Positions 43,727-55,974 of a stretch of 64,000 nucleotides of DNA are shown here, piece after piece. The notes below the pieces were generated by a model. That model was not told where the DNA came from, did not search any database, and saw only the letters and a list, made by a program, of their open reading frames with translations. The first letter of the stretch is position 1, and every line of letters starts with the position of its first letter. The position numbers and the translations under genes were made by a program. The DNA is from Arachis hypogaea (taxonomy: Eukaryota; Streptophyta; Magnoliopsida; Fabales; Fabaceae): positions 22,728,890-22,792,889 of the forward strand of contig NC_092045.1 in assembly GCF_003086295.3 (NCBI RefSeq), given 5' to 3'.

Positions 43727-44117
43727 TACAACATCTTTGATAATAATTATATTTAAAGAAATCACATAAAGTTCAATATGATATATTTGTAATTGTTGTG
43801 AATTATATAATGAACTTATCCACAAAATTTAATTATGTTATTCACATGCAATTAATTTGAAATAAAAATATTATTTACTTATTAATTAGCCTACATGTAT
43901 TAAAAAATAATATTTTAATTTTTAGTTTCAACATTTTGGTCAATATAGTAAATATTATGTGTGTTAAAGTCTTTGTCCATAGGTAGATTTTTAATGTCAC
44001 TATGATTCTCATATTTTTTTTTTATAACTTGCATTGGCATGTATTATCATATGTTATAGATTTTTATGTGTCCATTTAAAGTTGAGTAATGTGAGCATGA
44101 TTTATTATTTACAGCAG
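43727..44117. other. AT-rich DNA, possible copia LTR or leader
   Basis: No gene. It directly precedes a copia gag fragment and ends in TTATTTACAG, which resembles a splice acceptor used by some copia elements. Confidence 0.3.
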
Positions 44118-44497
44118 TAATGATATCTGAAACTATATCTGAAGTTAATTTGTTAAGTGGTGATAACTATAAGAAATGGAAAGATAAGGTTCTCTTTCAC
44201 TTAGGGTGTGCACTGTGCAGACCTTGACTATGCTCTTCATATGGAATAGCCTCTGGCACCTACTGATGCTAGTAATCGGGCCGGGGTAGCACTATACGAA
44301 TGATAGGAGAAATCAAACCGTTTAAGTATAATATTCATTAAATTTTGTATCTCAGCTAGTATTCAGTATTCAATTCCTGATTGCAAGAATGTCAAGGATT
44401 AGATGATGGCTATTGATGAACAATTTTAGTCTTTAGTAAGATACTTGCAAGCAGCTTAATAGCACAATTGTCATCTATGAGGCATACCAAGGTAAGG
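44118..44497 (+). pseudogene. copia gag remnant
   Basis: The plus strand encodes SEVNLLSGDNYKKWKDKVLF, typical of the start of copia gag, followed by several stops and frameshifts up to SMRHTKV. It is cut at 44498 by the large-LTR element. Confidence 0.65.
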
Positions 44498-44983
44498 TGT
44501 AACACCCTAATTAACCTAAATTTTACCTCGCGTCGTAAAGCAAAGGTTAATCAAAGATTACAATAGTTCTAAGCTCATACATATAATATATAGAAAGAAT
44601 TAATATAATCTAGAAGCCCGATGAAGAATATAGCTAAAAAATAGGATTTAAAAGTGCACAATGTACTCGCGAAGCTTCTAACTTAAAGGACAAGAAACTG
44701 ATACAATATAATAAAAGATAGTAGTATAATATCATAAAAATCTAGCCACGGCTCGCAGAGTTTAAGCCGGCTAGCTATATATATAGATAAAATAGAATCT
44801 GACAATAAAAATAGCTTATACAAGTTTTTCTCTCTCAAATACAAGCCTCTGGGAAAAAAATACAAAAGATGAGAGACATATACAAAATAAACAAAAGACT
44901 CTAAAAGTAACAGGATCCTCCGCTTCTGTCACCATCCAAAGCAACTCACCGAGGTGGGTTGCAACCTGCATCTGAAAAAAAAA

Positions 44984-46489
44984 TGTAACACCCCAATTGG
45001 CCTAAGCTTTACCACGCATCGTAAAGCAAAGATTAATCAAGGATTACGACAGTTCTAAGCTCATACATATGATATATAGAAGGATTAATATTATCTAGAA
45101 GCCTGATGAAGGATATAGTTCAAAAACAGGATGTAAAAGCGCAAAACAAACTAATGAAGCATCTAACTTAAAGCACAAGGAACAGATGTGATATAAACAA
45201 AATCATAGTATAATAGTATAATACCATAGGAAACTAGCCACGGCTCGCGGAGTTTAAGTCGACTAACCAAATATACAGATAAGAGGAAACTGAAATTTTA
45301 AAATGGCTTATACAAGTTTTGTTCTCTTTTCAATACAAGCCTCTAGGCCAAATAAAAATACCAAAGTGAGAGATATATATAAATAAACAAAATAAATCAA
45401 AGAGACTCAAAAGGTATCCGGATCCTCCGCTCCTATCACTAACCAGACAACTCACCGAGGTGGGTTACGACCTGCATCTGAAAAATATAACAGAAATATG
45501 GTATGAGAACCGGAGGTTCTTAGTATGGTAACAGTGCCCAATGTTGTAGGATATAAGACCCCGGGACGCCAAAGGCAATCTTAGACTCTATATCCATCAC
45601 AAGATTCAAGCTTAAAGCATTCTAAACCAAATAAGCATAATTATATAAATCTTAACATAACTAAACCATAGCACCATAAAAGAGAAATCTATCTTAGGGG
45701 ATTTCTAATCTAGTCAAACACTGTTGTACCCCACAGCCCTCACCAACCTACCCTCCGTGCGATCCCATCATGGCCGCCTACCTAACGTCCTCAATACCAG
45801 ACAATCACAATTAATGCAAGCAAGTAAAACACAGATAATATTCATATATAACAAGTAATTCAAGAAGCAAGTAAACATGTTATACAATTAGGCAAACCCA
45901 AGTAAACAAAGCAAGCAAGCATATATAAGATGCATATGATGAATGTCTATCCTATTGGCTCGTGATATCACTTGTCGGTCTATGAATGCCAACCCGACAC
46001 ATCCTTTCGTATGTCGCCTTTCTGCCACATCCGAGGATATAGCGCCTGGCACGCTTTTCTTCTCTTTTCTCCTCTCCTCTTTGCAGCTGTGTGTGTGTGT
46101 GTTTATAGGTGAAGGGTTCATTAATGAACCCTTATATATGTTGGACTTGGGTCCGATCCAACCCGTTAGCGTTTTTAGCCCGTTTGGCCCACCTCCGGGC
46201 CAAACCTTTAAAATTAACGCCCGATTTTCTATTTCTAATATTTTTCTAAGGTTTTTTTACTGTTTTTCCCCTTTTTCTCATGCGGTACCAAGCAGACTTG
46301 AACCGGTTCAACCGGTTCAACTGCCGATTCGTGATTTTTCACAATTTTTCGCAGAAAACACATTTTCTGACTCGGAAAGATCTACTGAGTCCAAAAATCA
46401 TATTTAAATCCCCAAGTTCTCATCCTAACTTTCCAGAATTTAATTTGGGCATTTAAATGATTTTATTCATGAAAATTCTGGTTCTTACA
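44984..46489 (-). mobile_element. 3' LTR of the inner element, internally deleted
   Basis: Joins sequence homologous to 47100-47165 directly to sequence homologous to 49290-49723 at about 46040 (after GCCTGGCACGCTTTT). A T/C-rich repeat at the join may have mediated the deletion. Confidence 0.6.
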
Positions 46490-46527
46490 TCCTCCCCTCC
46501 TTAAAAAGATTTTCGTCCTCGAAAATC
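46490..46527 (-). promoter_or_regulatory. Hairpin plus PPT of the inner gypsy element
   Basis: On the minus strand GATTTTCG-AGGA-CGAAAATC (46527-46508, a perfect 8-bp stem), then TTTTTAAGGAGGGGAGGA, then the LTR start TGTAAGAACC. A classical PPT. Confidence 0.7.
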
Positions 46528-47095
46528 CGAACCACGCAATGTAATACATATATGTACATGTATATATATGTTCTCCACGATGTATCTTACTTTCAACGTT
46601 GCCAATCTAACAAGTTGCCCAAGTTTCTCGTCTACCATCGTCTTACCGTGTCGATGTTCTCTCTTGCCTTTCGTTGCGTCACTCTGATTATCATCATTAC
46701 GAATCCGAAAATAAACCGAATACCGATTTTTGTAATATTTTCAAAACCTTTAAAACAACTTCAATCTAAATGAGTCCATTGTTAAAACCCTATCAAAAGA
46801 GTCAAAAACTGTTTAATTGTAAATCAAACATTTTAAAGCATGATTTGCCTAAATTATTGAAACCTTTAAATCAAAACCTTTCCAAATGAATTTCTTTTGT
46901 TAAATTAAAAATTACAAACCAAAATCATAAGTGAACAAAATCTTAGGACTCACTTTTCCTTTGTAAATCACATCATTTGATCGAAAGTTCCAACCCTTAG
47001 TTTCAAAACCAAATTATTTAAACCGAAGCTCCAAACCAGATTTGAAAATCATTCTAAACCTTAAAACCACAAAATCATAGTTAAAAACCGTAAAG
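46528..47095 (-). other. Residual interior of the inner gypsy element
   Basis: AT-rich, full of stops in all frames. No pol or chromodomain motif seen. Confidence 0.4.
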
Positions 47096-47129
47096 GTGTC
47101 AGTCGGTACTTCATTCAGATGTCGCCTTT

Positions 47130-47545
47130 CTGCCACGTCTGAGGATATAGCGCCTGGCACGCTTTTGTTCCGAGGATATAGTGCCTAGCACACTATCGTT
47201 CCGAGTATATAGTGTCTAGCACACTTGCATGCTCATTCCGAGGATATAGTGCCTGGCACACTCTTGCGAAAGAGAAGAAAACAACAACAACATCTATTTC
47301 ATCATAAATTATTCCAAGGATATAGTGCCTCGCACACTATCATTCTAAAGATATAGTGCCTGGCACACTTTCCACATCCAACAAGTCCATCCACCTCAAT
47401 CATCATCCGTCATCACCATTTCTCATCTCAAATCACTTTCAATAATAAATTCTCAACATTCCAAGGATATAGTGCCTGGCACACTCTCTTTCAAACGATA
47501 TCATTCCAAGGATATAGTGCTTGGCACACTCTCACATAATCCAAT
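47130..47545. repeat. Dispersed GGATATAGTGCCTGGCACAC repeats
   Basis: About eight copies of CCGAGGATATAGTGCCTGGC plus ACACT, some close together and others separated by unrelated AT-rich spacers of up to 100 bp. Confidence 0.75.
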
Positions 47546-47874
47546 AATTTCCTTATTCCCATTAACATCCTTAAACATTCATATTTCTCAAACTCATCAT
47601 AAGCAATTCTATTCCGAACTCATTAGTCCATCATCTTCTCAATTCATCCACCATTCTTCTTTCGCACTACACCAAACCCATCCACAGTACACCAGAAACC
47701 TAAGCCTCCGTTATTTAATCTTGCATAATAATCATTAACTAAAACCCTTCACATATCTCTCACATCCCCATACTAAAAATAAAGTCCAAAAACCTTAAAA
47801 TGGTGTTAAAGAAGCTTACAACCTTGTTGGGAAGGGGATATAGTTGAAAACAAAGTTTAAAATTATGAAACAGG

Positions 47875-48205
47875 GCGTGTGCGTCCGCACAGGGGTGTGC
47901 GTGCACACGCCCAGGAAGATTTTGAAAGTGTGCGTACGCACAGGGGTGTGCGTACGCACAGGTGTCAAAGTTTACAAAGTCTATTCACTCGCACAACCTG
48001 TGCCAGCGCCCCCAACAGACTGGCCTACCCAGCGTGTGCGTGCGCACAGGTCTGTGCGTATGCACAGGTTGCAATTTTCCAATGGTGTGTGCGTGCACAA
48101 GCTGTGCTAGCGCTACAAGCAGATTGCCTGCCTTTGCGTGTGCGGACACACAGGTCTGTGCATGCGTACAGGTCACAATTTTTGCAGAGTGTGCGTGCGC
48201 ACACA
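47875..48205. repeat. CpG-rich GTGCGTACGCAC palindromes, inner LTR
   Basis: About ten units of GTGTGCGTACGCACAGG and variants. The overlapping Arg/His/Cys-rich ORFs on both strands result from this repeat. Confidence 0.75.
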
Positions 48206-49723
48206 CCAGAAAACTCATAATTCTATAACTTTGCAGAATTTCAAGTTTTCAACACCAACTTTGAATGATCATAACTTCCTCTACAAAATTCCAGATTTGA
48301 AAAACTTTATATCAAATTAAAGGGTTTTCAATAAGCTTTCATTCTAGAAAATTTTCAATCAATTTTGAAAATCGAGGCAAAAGTTATTATCAGACAAAGT
48401 TCACCTAAAACCAACTTTTGCCCAAAATCACAATTTCTTTGTAAAACATAACCAAAACCAAAACAACCCAATCCAAACTCCACTTTTCATCAAAATCAAC
48501 CCTCCATAACATATCACACCAATCTTACCACATTTTCCCTTCATCGTTCCTCATTCACAACATCACATCAATATATTACATATATCAAACCTTATTAACA
48601 ATTTCCAACTACATTACCAACCAATCCACATCAATATCACATTTACCAACGCAACACACTCCTTAACTTCACAATCCTTCATCCTCATCATATCCACATC
48701 AATCATTACAATTAAACTCAACATTCATTAAATTATCAAAAATCATCATATAACATTCAACAACTTAACAACCACTCAAATCCAAACCTATCCTATGGGT
48801 CACTAGCCTAAGTGTCCATGAATATTATATACTATATAGTGGAAACCGAAATCATACCTTGGTCGATTCCCAAAATGTCCAAAACTCAAAATTGAGTACC
48901 AAATGAGCTTTCCAACCACAATCCAAGCTTCCAACAATCACCAACAAGCTCCAAACTCACAACAAACAAGCTATATACATACCAAACATCACTAATCAAA
49001 CTAGGGCTGAACATAAACATAATCTCACAAGGGTTTCAAGAGCTCTTACCTTGCCCAACAGTTTTGGAAGTTAAAACGACCAACAATCAAGTGCTAGAGT
49101 GTACCTAAAATACCCAAGACCCAAGATTTCTCTCAAAACCAAACCCTAAAACTGGGCAGGGAAACTTGAGAGACTTACCACAAAGATTAGATAGAAAGAA
49201 CGGGCTCGGCAAGAGCTTCGCGTAGCCGCTGACGGCACGCGAATCGGAGTACCGTAGCTCAAGATATCGCGAATTGAATGGAGAGGTGAATAGTGTTTTT
49301 CTCTTTTCTCCTCTCCTCTTTGCACGCTGTGTGTGTGTTTATGGGTGAAGGGTTCATTATATGTTGGACTTAGGCCCAACTTGGGTTCGGTTCAAACCGT
49401 TAGCATTTTTAGCTCGTTTGGCCTAACTCCGGGCAAAACCTTTAAAATTAACGCCTGATTCTCCATTTCTAATGTTTTTCTAAGGTATTTTAACTGTTTT
49501 CCCTTTTTTCTCGTGCGGTGTCAAGCAGACTTGAACCAGTTCAACCGGTTCAACTGTCGGTTCGCAGTTTTTCACGATTTTTTTACAGAAAACACATTTT
49601 CTGACTCAGAAGGACCTACTGAGTCCAAAAATCATATTTAAATCGCCAAATTCTCATTCTACCTTTTTGGAATTTAATTTTGCCATTTAAATGATTTTAT
49701 TCATGAAAATTTTGGTTCTTACA

Positions 49724-50871
49724 GAAAACAACAACATAAATATGGTATGAGAACCAGAGGTTCTCAGTGTGGTAACAGTGCCCAGTTATGTAGGATATAA
49801 GACCCCGGGACGCCAAAGGCAATCTTAGACTTCATATCCATCACAAGATTCAATCTTAGGACATAACTAAAACAATGAAGCATAACTTAAACCATAATAC
49901 AATAGAATGGTAATCTATCCTAGGAATTTCTATTCTAATAGATCTCTGCTATCCCACAGCCTTCACCAACCTATCCTCCATGCGATCCCATTGCCACTAC
50001 CTTTCGAACCTCCTCAATCCCAGTAGAAAGCACAATTAATAGCAATGCAAGTAAAACACAAGTAGAAGCATATAAGGCAAGTAATTCAAGTAAGCAATTA
50101 GGCATACAATTGCAAGTCGGCAAAGCAAACAAACAGATAGAAAATGCACATGATGAATGCCTATCCCACTAGCTGTGATATCACATTGTCGGTTCAAATG
50201 CCAACCCAACACATCTCCATGGAGATTTCGCCCTTCGGAATCATCATTGGGAACCCCCGAGATATAATGCTCGGATCACTGTCCAGGATTTTGTGCCTGC
50301 ACACTCTATTGATCTGAAGGGATGCGAGTAGGATACTCTTGCCACGGACCTCACATCTCAACGCAGGTGGGATGAACCACCGCCCTTAAGTCGTCGCCGC
50401 TACCTCGACAAGCGGGATCCAACCGCCGTCCCTGCCGGGTGCATAGCGTCTCATAGTCTCAATATAAAATAGTACCTCAGTGGTTTTTCAGAAAACATTT
50501 TCAATTCATCAATGACTCATCATTGCACATTTGAGTCCTCGACTCATCTAAACCACTGTCAAATCAACATTTCCATTCCGAGTCCTCAACTCATCTCAAC
50601 TACTGTCAATTCAATCTTTATTCCGAACTCATCAGTTCTCATCTCATCTAGCAATCATTCTTCACATACAATCAAACCATCCTCAATACACCCGAAACCT
50701 AATCCTCTATTTTCTAATTTTTCATAAGAATATCAACTAAAACCCTTAGGTTATTTCCGATGTTCTCATACTCAAAATTAAGCCCAAAAGTCTTAAAATG
50801 GTGTCATAGAAGCTTACAATCTTGTTAGGAAGGTGAAATAGATGAAAACAAAGTTTAAATTTGAGAAACAA
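49724..50871 (-). mobile_element. Outer LTR continued
   Basis: Homologous to 45490-45960 and beyond. It contains a less AT-rich block (50180-50470) with GTGCCTGCACACTC-like words related to the 47-kb repeats. No coding sequence. Confidence 0.5.
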
Positions 50872-51175
50872 GGCGTGTGCGTACGCACGCCCAGGAGAAG
50901 TTTCAAAACGTGTGCATACGCACAGGTAAAAATTTTCAAAATTCTGTTTTTCTCACACAAGCTGTGCTAGCACCCTTAACAGACTAACCTTCCCAACGTG
51001 TGCGTGCGCACAGGGCTGTGCGTACGCACAGGTTGTAATTCCTCATTGGGTATGTACGTGCACAAGCTGTGCTAACGCTTCATACAAGAAGCCTTCCCCT
51101 GCGTGTGCGTACGTACAAGTCTGTGTGTTTGCACATGTTTAAATTTTCGCAGGGTTGTGCATGCACACATACCAG
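50872..51175. repeat. CpG-rich GTGCGTACGCAC palindromes, outer LTR
   Basis: Counterpart of 47875-48205 with more C-to-T type decay (for example GTGCATACGCACAGG). Confidence 0.7.
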
Positions 51176-51783
51176 AAATCATAAAATTCTGCAACTTTGT
51201 AGAATTTTAGATTTTAAAACCAATCTTTGAATGATCATAAATTCCTCTACAAAAATCCAAATTTTACAAACCTTATATCAAATTGAAGAGTTTTCAATAA
51301 ACTCTAATTCTAAATGAATTTCAACAAATTTTGAAAACCGAGGCAAAAGTTATGATCAGACAAAGTTCACCAAAAACCAACTTTTACCAAATTCCACAAT
51401 TTCCACAATTTCTTGTAAAACACAACCCAAACCATACCAAACTCCATTTTTCATCAACATCTACCCTTTGTGTCACATTACACCAATCTTACCACATTTC
51501 CTTCACATTTCATTATTCACAACCTCAACATCAATTATATAACACTTATGATCAATCCACATTCAAACTTACCATTTCATCAACCTCAAGATCACCTCTA
51601 TTATACCAAACCACTTTTCAAATCCACACAATCATTCATCATTATCATATCATTATCATATCATTATCAATCATCATAATTGAACTCAAAATTCGTCAAC
51701 CCATCATAAATCATCATACATCAACATTCAACAACTCATCAACCATTTAAATTCAAACATATCCTATGGGTCACTAGCCTAAG

Positions 51784-52094
51784 GGCCCGTTTGGATAGGT
51801 TCATAAGTGACTCTTTTTTACTTTTAACTTATAAAAAGGTATAGTATTAATGTCTGGTACAATTTTCAAAACAAAATTGTAACTTTCTAAAAAGCTATTT
51901 TAGTGCTTAAGGAGAAGTTAAAAAAGACTTCTCTCATAATAAAAAGCTTTTTATCACTTTTCTCTTAAAATAAGTACTTTTAGAACTAAAAAACGAACAC
52001 AAAATAACTTATTTATAAGTTACTTTTAATATAAGCATTTATTGTTTAAGCTATTTCTTCAAAAGCAACTTAATTAAGTTATTTACCCAAATTG
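51784..52094. mobile_element. 311-bp hAT-type MITE with exact empty-site control
   Basis: Starts GGCCCGTTTGGATAGG and ends TTACCCAAATTG, an imperfect inverted repeat. An exact 8-bp TSD AGCCTAAG is at 51776-51783 and 52095-52102. The inner LTR copy keeps the uninserted sequence CACTAGCCTAAGTGTCC at about 48801, which proves the boundaries. Confidence 0.85.
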
Positions 52095-52734
52095 AGCCTA
52101 AGTGTCCATGAATATTATATACTACATAGAGGAAACCGAAACCATACATTGGCCAATTACCAATATGTCCAAAACTCAAAATTGAGCACAACATTAATCA
52201 CCAACAAGCTTTCCAACAAAATCCAAGCTTCCAACAATCACCAACAAGTTCCAAAGGCTTCCAAACTCACAATAATCAAGCTATATATAGATAAATCATC
52301 ACAAATCAACCTAGGGCTCATCATAAATAAAATTTCACAAGAGTTTCAAGAGCTCTTACCTTCTCCTACAGTTTTGGTAGCCAAAATCCAAGGTTAAGTA
52401 AGACTTAGAGTGAACCTAAACATCCAAAATCAAAAAATCTCACTTAACCAAAAGCCCTAGGATTCGAAATTTTGGAGAGAAGAACTGAGAAAATTTCGTG
52501 GTTATCTCACTACTTTCTTGAATGGATTTTGTAGAGCTTTTTGCAAGGAAAGCGTAGTTGCAAACGTTGCGGCGATCGGAGCTTCGTAGCTCAAGATATG
52601 AGCTTGTGAAGCTGACAATGAATAGTAACTATGAGTGTTTCTCTTCTTCCCCTTTTTCAGTTGTGTGAGTGTGTTTGTTAGTATGTTATGCTGAAATGGG
52701 TTCACTAATAGACCTTTATATATGTTGGGCCCTG

Positions 52735-54426
52735 TGATGAGCGGATAATTTATACGCTTTTTGGCATTGTTTTTAGATAGTTTTTAGTAAGTTTAAGCTA
52801 CTTTTAGGGATGTTTTCATTAGTTTTTATGATAAATTCACATTTCTGGACTTTACTATGAGTTTGTGTGTTTTTCTGTGATTTCAGGTAAATTCTGACTG
52901 AAATTGGGGGATTTGAGCAGAACTCTGAAGAAGGCTGACAAAAGGACTGCTGATGCTGTTGGAATCTGACCTCCCTGCACTCGAAATGGATTTTCTGGAG
53001 CTACAGAACTCCAATTGGCGCGCCCTCAACGGCGTTGGAAAGTAGACATCTAGGGCTTTCCAGCAATATATAATAGTCCATACTTTATTCGAAGAATGAC
53101 GACGTAACTTGGCGTTGAACGCCAAGTACATGCTGCTGTCTGAAGTTAAACGCCAGAAAAACGTCATTATCCGGAGTTGAACGCCCAAAACACGTCAAAA
53201 CCTGGAGTTTGACGCCAAGAAATGCCTCTACTCGTGGATTGATCAAGCTCAGCCCAAGCATACACCAAGTGGGCCCCGGAAGTGGATTTATGCATCAATT
53301 ACTTACTCATGTAAACCCTAGTAGCTAGTCTAGTATATATAGGACATTTATCTATTGTATTAGACATCCTGGATTGTATTTTGAATCCTGTGATCACGTT
53401 AGAGAGGGCTGGCCATTTGGCCATGCCTGAACTCCTTGCTTATGTATTTTCAACGGTGGAGTTTCTGCACACCATAGATTAAGGGTGTGGAGCTCTGCTG
53501 TACCTCAAGTATCAATGCAATTCTATTTTCTCTTATTCGGTTTCTATCTTATTCTTATTCCAAGATATTCATTCGTACCCAAGAACACGATGAATGTTAT
53601 GAGTCAGATTACCCTCATTATCATTCTCACTTATGAATGTACGTGATTGACAACCACTTCCGTTCTACATGCAACAGAGCTTGAATGCGTATCTCTTAGA
53701 TTCCTCAACAGAATCTTCGTGGTATAAGCTAGATAGATGGCGGCATTTATGAGGATCCGGAAAGTCTCACCTTGTCTGTGGTATTCCGAGTAGGATCCTG
53801 GGAATCCGGAAAGTCTCACCTTGTCTGTGGTATTCCGAGTAGGATTCCGGTAATGAATGACTGTGACGTGCTTCAAACCTGTAACCTGCTGGGCGTTAGT
53901 GACAGACGCAAAAGAGGGATTCTATTCCAGTAGGGGAGGGAACCAACCGGTGATTAGCCGTACTGTGACAGAGTGCGTGAGCATTAGTTTTCACTGCGAG
54001 GATGGGATGTAACCATCAGCCATGGGTGATGCCTCCAGACTGGTTAGCTGTGCGAGTGACAGCCGCACAGGATATTTCCCCGAGAGGAAGAAAGTAGCCA
54101 CAGTTGATGGTGAACCCCTATACAAAGCTTGCCATGGAAAGGAGTAAGAAGGACTGAGTAGAAGCAATAGGAGAGCAGGCGTCCTTGGGCTCTACAGCAT
54201 CTCCATCCGCTTATCTGAAATTCCCACCAATGAATCTGCATAAGTGACCATAGCTTGCTTCATACCAACAATCTCTGTGGATTCGACCCTTACTCACGTA
54301 AGGTTTATTACTTGGACGACCCAGTACACTTGCTGGTTAGTTGAATGGAGTTGTGAAAATAAACAGTGCCATAAGAGTAAATATATGCTAAAGCTCAAAA
54401 GATAGTAATCACAATTTCGTCCACCA
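52735..54426 (+). mobile_element. Complete plus-strand LTR of the element A/E2 type
   Basis: 1692 bp, TGATGAGCGG to TTTCGTCCACCA, TATA-like TATATATAGG at 53334-53343. It is followed by AGTTT, the first bases of the normal LTR-PBS spacer, and then the sequence switches at 54432-54433 to an inverted copy of the LTR's own first 463 bp. Flanks CCCTG and AGTTT do not match, so it is not a simple solo LTR. Confidence 0.75.
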
Positions 54427-54432
54427 AGTTTA

Positions 54433-54895
54433 TGACGTGTTTTGGGCGTTCAACTCCGGATAATGACGTTTTTCTGGCGTTTAACTTCAGACAGCAGCAT
54501 GTACTTGGCGTTCAACGCCAAGTTACGTCGTCATTCTTCGAATAAAGTATGGACTATTATATATTGCTGGAAAGCCCTGGATGTCTACTTTCCAACGCCG
54601 TTGAGAGCGTGCCAATTGGAGTTCTGTAGCTCCAGAAAATCCATTTCTAGTGCAGGGAGGTCAGATTCCAACAGCATCAGCAGTCCTTTTGTCAGCCTTC
54701 TTCAGAGTTCTGCTCAAATCCCCCAATTTCAGTCAGAATTTACCTGAAATCATAGAAAAACACACAAACTCATAGTAAAGTCCAGAAATGTGAATTTATC
54801 ATAAAAACTAATGAAAACATCCCTAAAAGTAGCTTAAACTTACTAAAAACTATCTAAAAACAATGCCAAAAAGCGTATAAATTATCCGCTCATCA
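54433..54895 (-). mobile_element. 3' LTR piece of E3, inverted copy of 52735-53197
   Basis: 463 bp ending TGATGAGCGG at 54895 on the minus strand, identical to 52735-53197 except for a handful of bases. The two 101-residue ORFs at 52883-53188 and 54442-54747 are the same LTR segment read in opposite orientation and are not genes. Confidence 0.8.
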
Positions 54896-54932
54896 CAACA
54901 CCAAACTTAAATTGTTGCTTGTCCCCAAGCAA
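54896..54932 (-). promoter_or_regulatory. Hairpin plus PPT module of E3
   Basis: TTGCTTG-GGGA-CAAGCAA (54932-54915) on the minus strand, then the 19-nt tail, then the LTR. Confidence 0.6.
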
Positions 54933-55974
54933 CTGAAAATCAAATAGGATAAAAAGAAGAGAATATACTATAAATTCCAAAATATCAATGAATATTAATT
55001 ATAATTAGATGAGCGGGACTTGTAGCTTTTTGCTTCTGAACAGTTTTGGCATCTCACTTTTTCCTTTGAAGTTCTGAATGATTGGCTTCCTTAGGAACTT
55101 AGAATTTTGGATAGTGTTATTGAATTTCCTAGTTAAGCATGTTGATTCTTGAACACAGCTACTTATGAGTCTTGGCCGTGGCCCTAAGCACTTTGTTTTC
55201 CAGTATTACCACCGGATACATATATGCCACAGACACATAACTGGGTGAACCTTTTCAGATTGTGACTTAGCTTTGCTAAAGTCCCCAGTTAGAGGTGTCC
55301 AGAGCTCTTAAGCACACTCTTTTGCTTTGGATCACGACTTTAACTACTCAGTCCCAAGCTTTTCACTTGGACCTTCATGACACAAGCACATGGTTAGGGA
55401 CAGCTTGATTTAGCCGCTTAGGCCTGGATTTTATTTCCTTGGGCCCTCCTATCCATTGATGCTCAAAGCCTTGGATCCTTTTTACCCTTGCCTTTTGGTT
55501 TTAAGGGCTATTGGCTTTTTCTACTGCTCCTTCTTTTTCTTTCTATTTTTTTTCGCAAGCTTCCTTTTTCACTGCTTTTTCTTGCTTCAAGAATCAATTT
55601 CATGATTTTTCAGATCATCAATAACATTTCTCTTTGTTCATCATTCTTTCAAGAGCCAACAATTTTAACACTCATAAACAACAAGATCAAAAATATGCAC
55701 TGTTCAAGCATTCATTCAGAAAACAAAAAGTATTGCCACCACATCAATATAATTAAATTAAATTCAAGGATAAATTCGAAATTCATGTACTTCTTGTTCT
55801 TTTGAATTAAAACATTTTTCATTTAAGAGAGGTGAAGGATTAATGGATTTTATTCATAGCTTTAAGGCATGGTTACATACTAATGATCATGAAGTAAAGA
55901 CACAAAACATAGATAAACACAATATTAAAAACGAAAAACAGAAAGAAAATAAAGAACAAGGAATGAATCCACCT
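54933..55974 (-). other. 3' noncoding region of E3
   Basis: Homologous to 3845-4902. No coding sequence on the element's own strand. Confidence 0.5.

Larger units (their letters stand above)
44984..49723 (-). mobile_element. Inner large-LTR gypsy element, internally deleted (4.74 kb)
   Basis: Bounded by TGTAACACCCC at 44984 and GGTTCTTACA at 49723, with flanking AAAAA and GAAAA (imperfect TSD). On the minus strand: a 5' LTR truncated near 47096, about 600 bp of residual interior, the hairpin-PPT, and a 3' LTR (44984-46489) that lacks about 2.1 kb of its middle. The PPT with the TTCGAGGACGAA segment upstream of it is typical of chromovirus-like gypsy elements. No gag or pol survives. Confidence 0.65.
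47096..49723 (-). mobile_element. 5' LTR of the inner element, truncated
   Basis: Starts TGTAAGAACC at 49723 on the minus strand and runs to about 47096, where homology with 45960-46040 stops. It contains the repeats at 47130-47545 and 47875-48205. (CA)n/(GT)n-like runs near 46085 and 49330 mark equivalent positions of the two LTRs. Confidence 0.6.
44498..52734 (-). mobile_element. Outer large-LTR gypsy sequence (interrupted)
   Basis: 44498-44983 and 49724-52734 together form most of one large LTR. On the minus strand it would end GGGTGTTACA at 44498. Its start is missing, cut by the LTR at 52735. The break at 44983/49724 lies between TGCATCTGAAAA and ATATGGTATGAGAACC, words that are contiguous in the inner copy near 45480, which proves the nesting. 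Confidence 0.7.

Noticed and set aside
45943..46407. 154-residue ORF in the large LTR
   Set aside because: Crosses the LTR deletion join; no family resemblance.
47844..48228. Cys/Arg/His-rich ORFs on both strands
   Set aside because: Translations of the GTGCGTACGCAC repeat in an LTR.
52883..53188. Identical 101-residue ORFs here and at 54442-54747
   Set aside because: The duplication is real but is the inverted LTR segment; there is no protein family signal.
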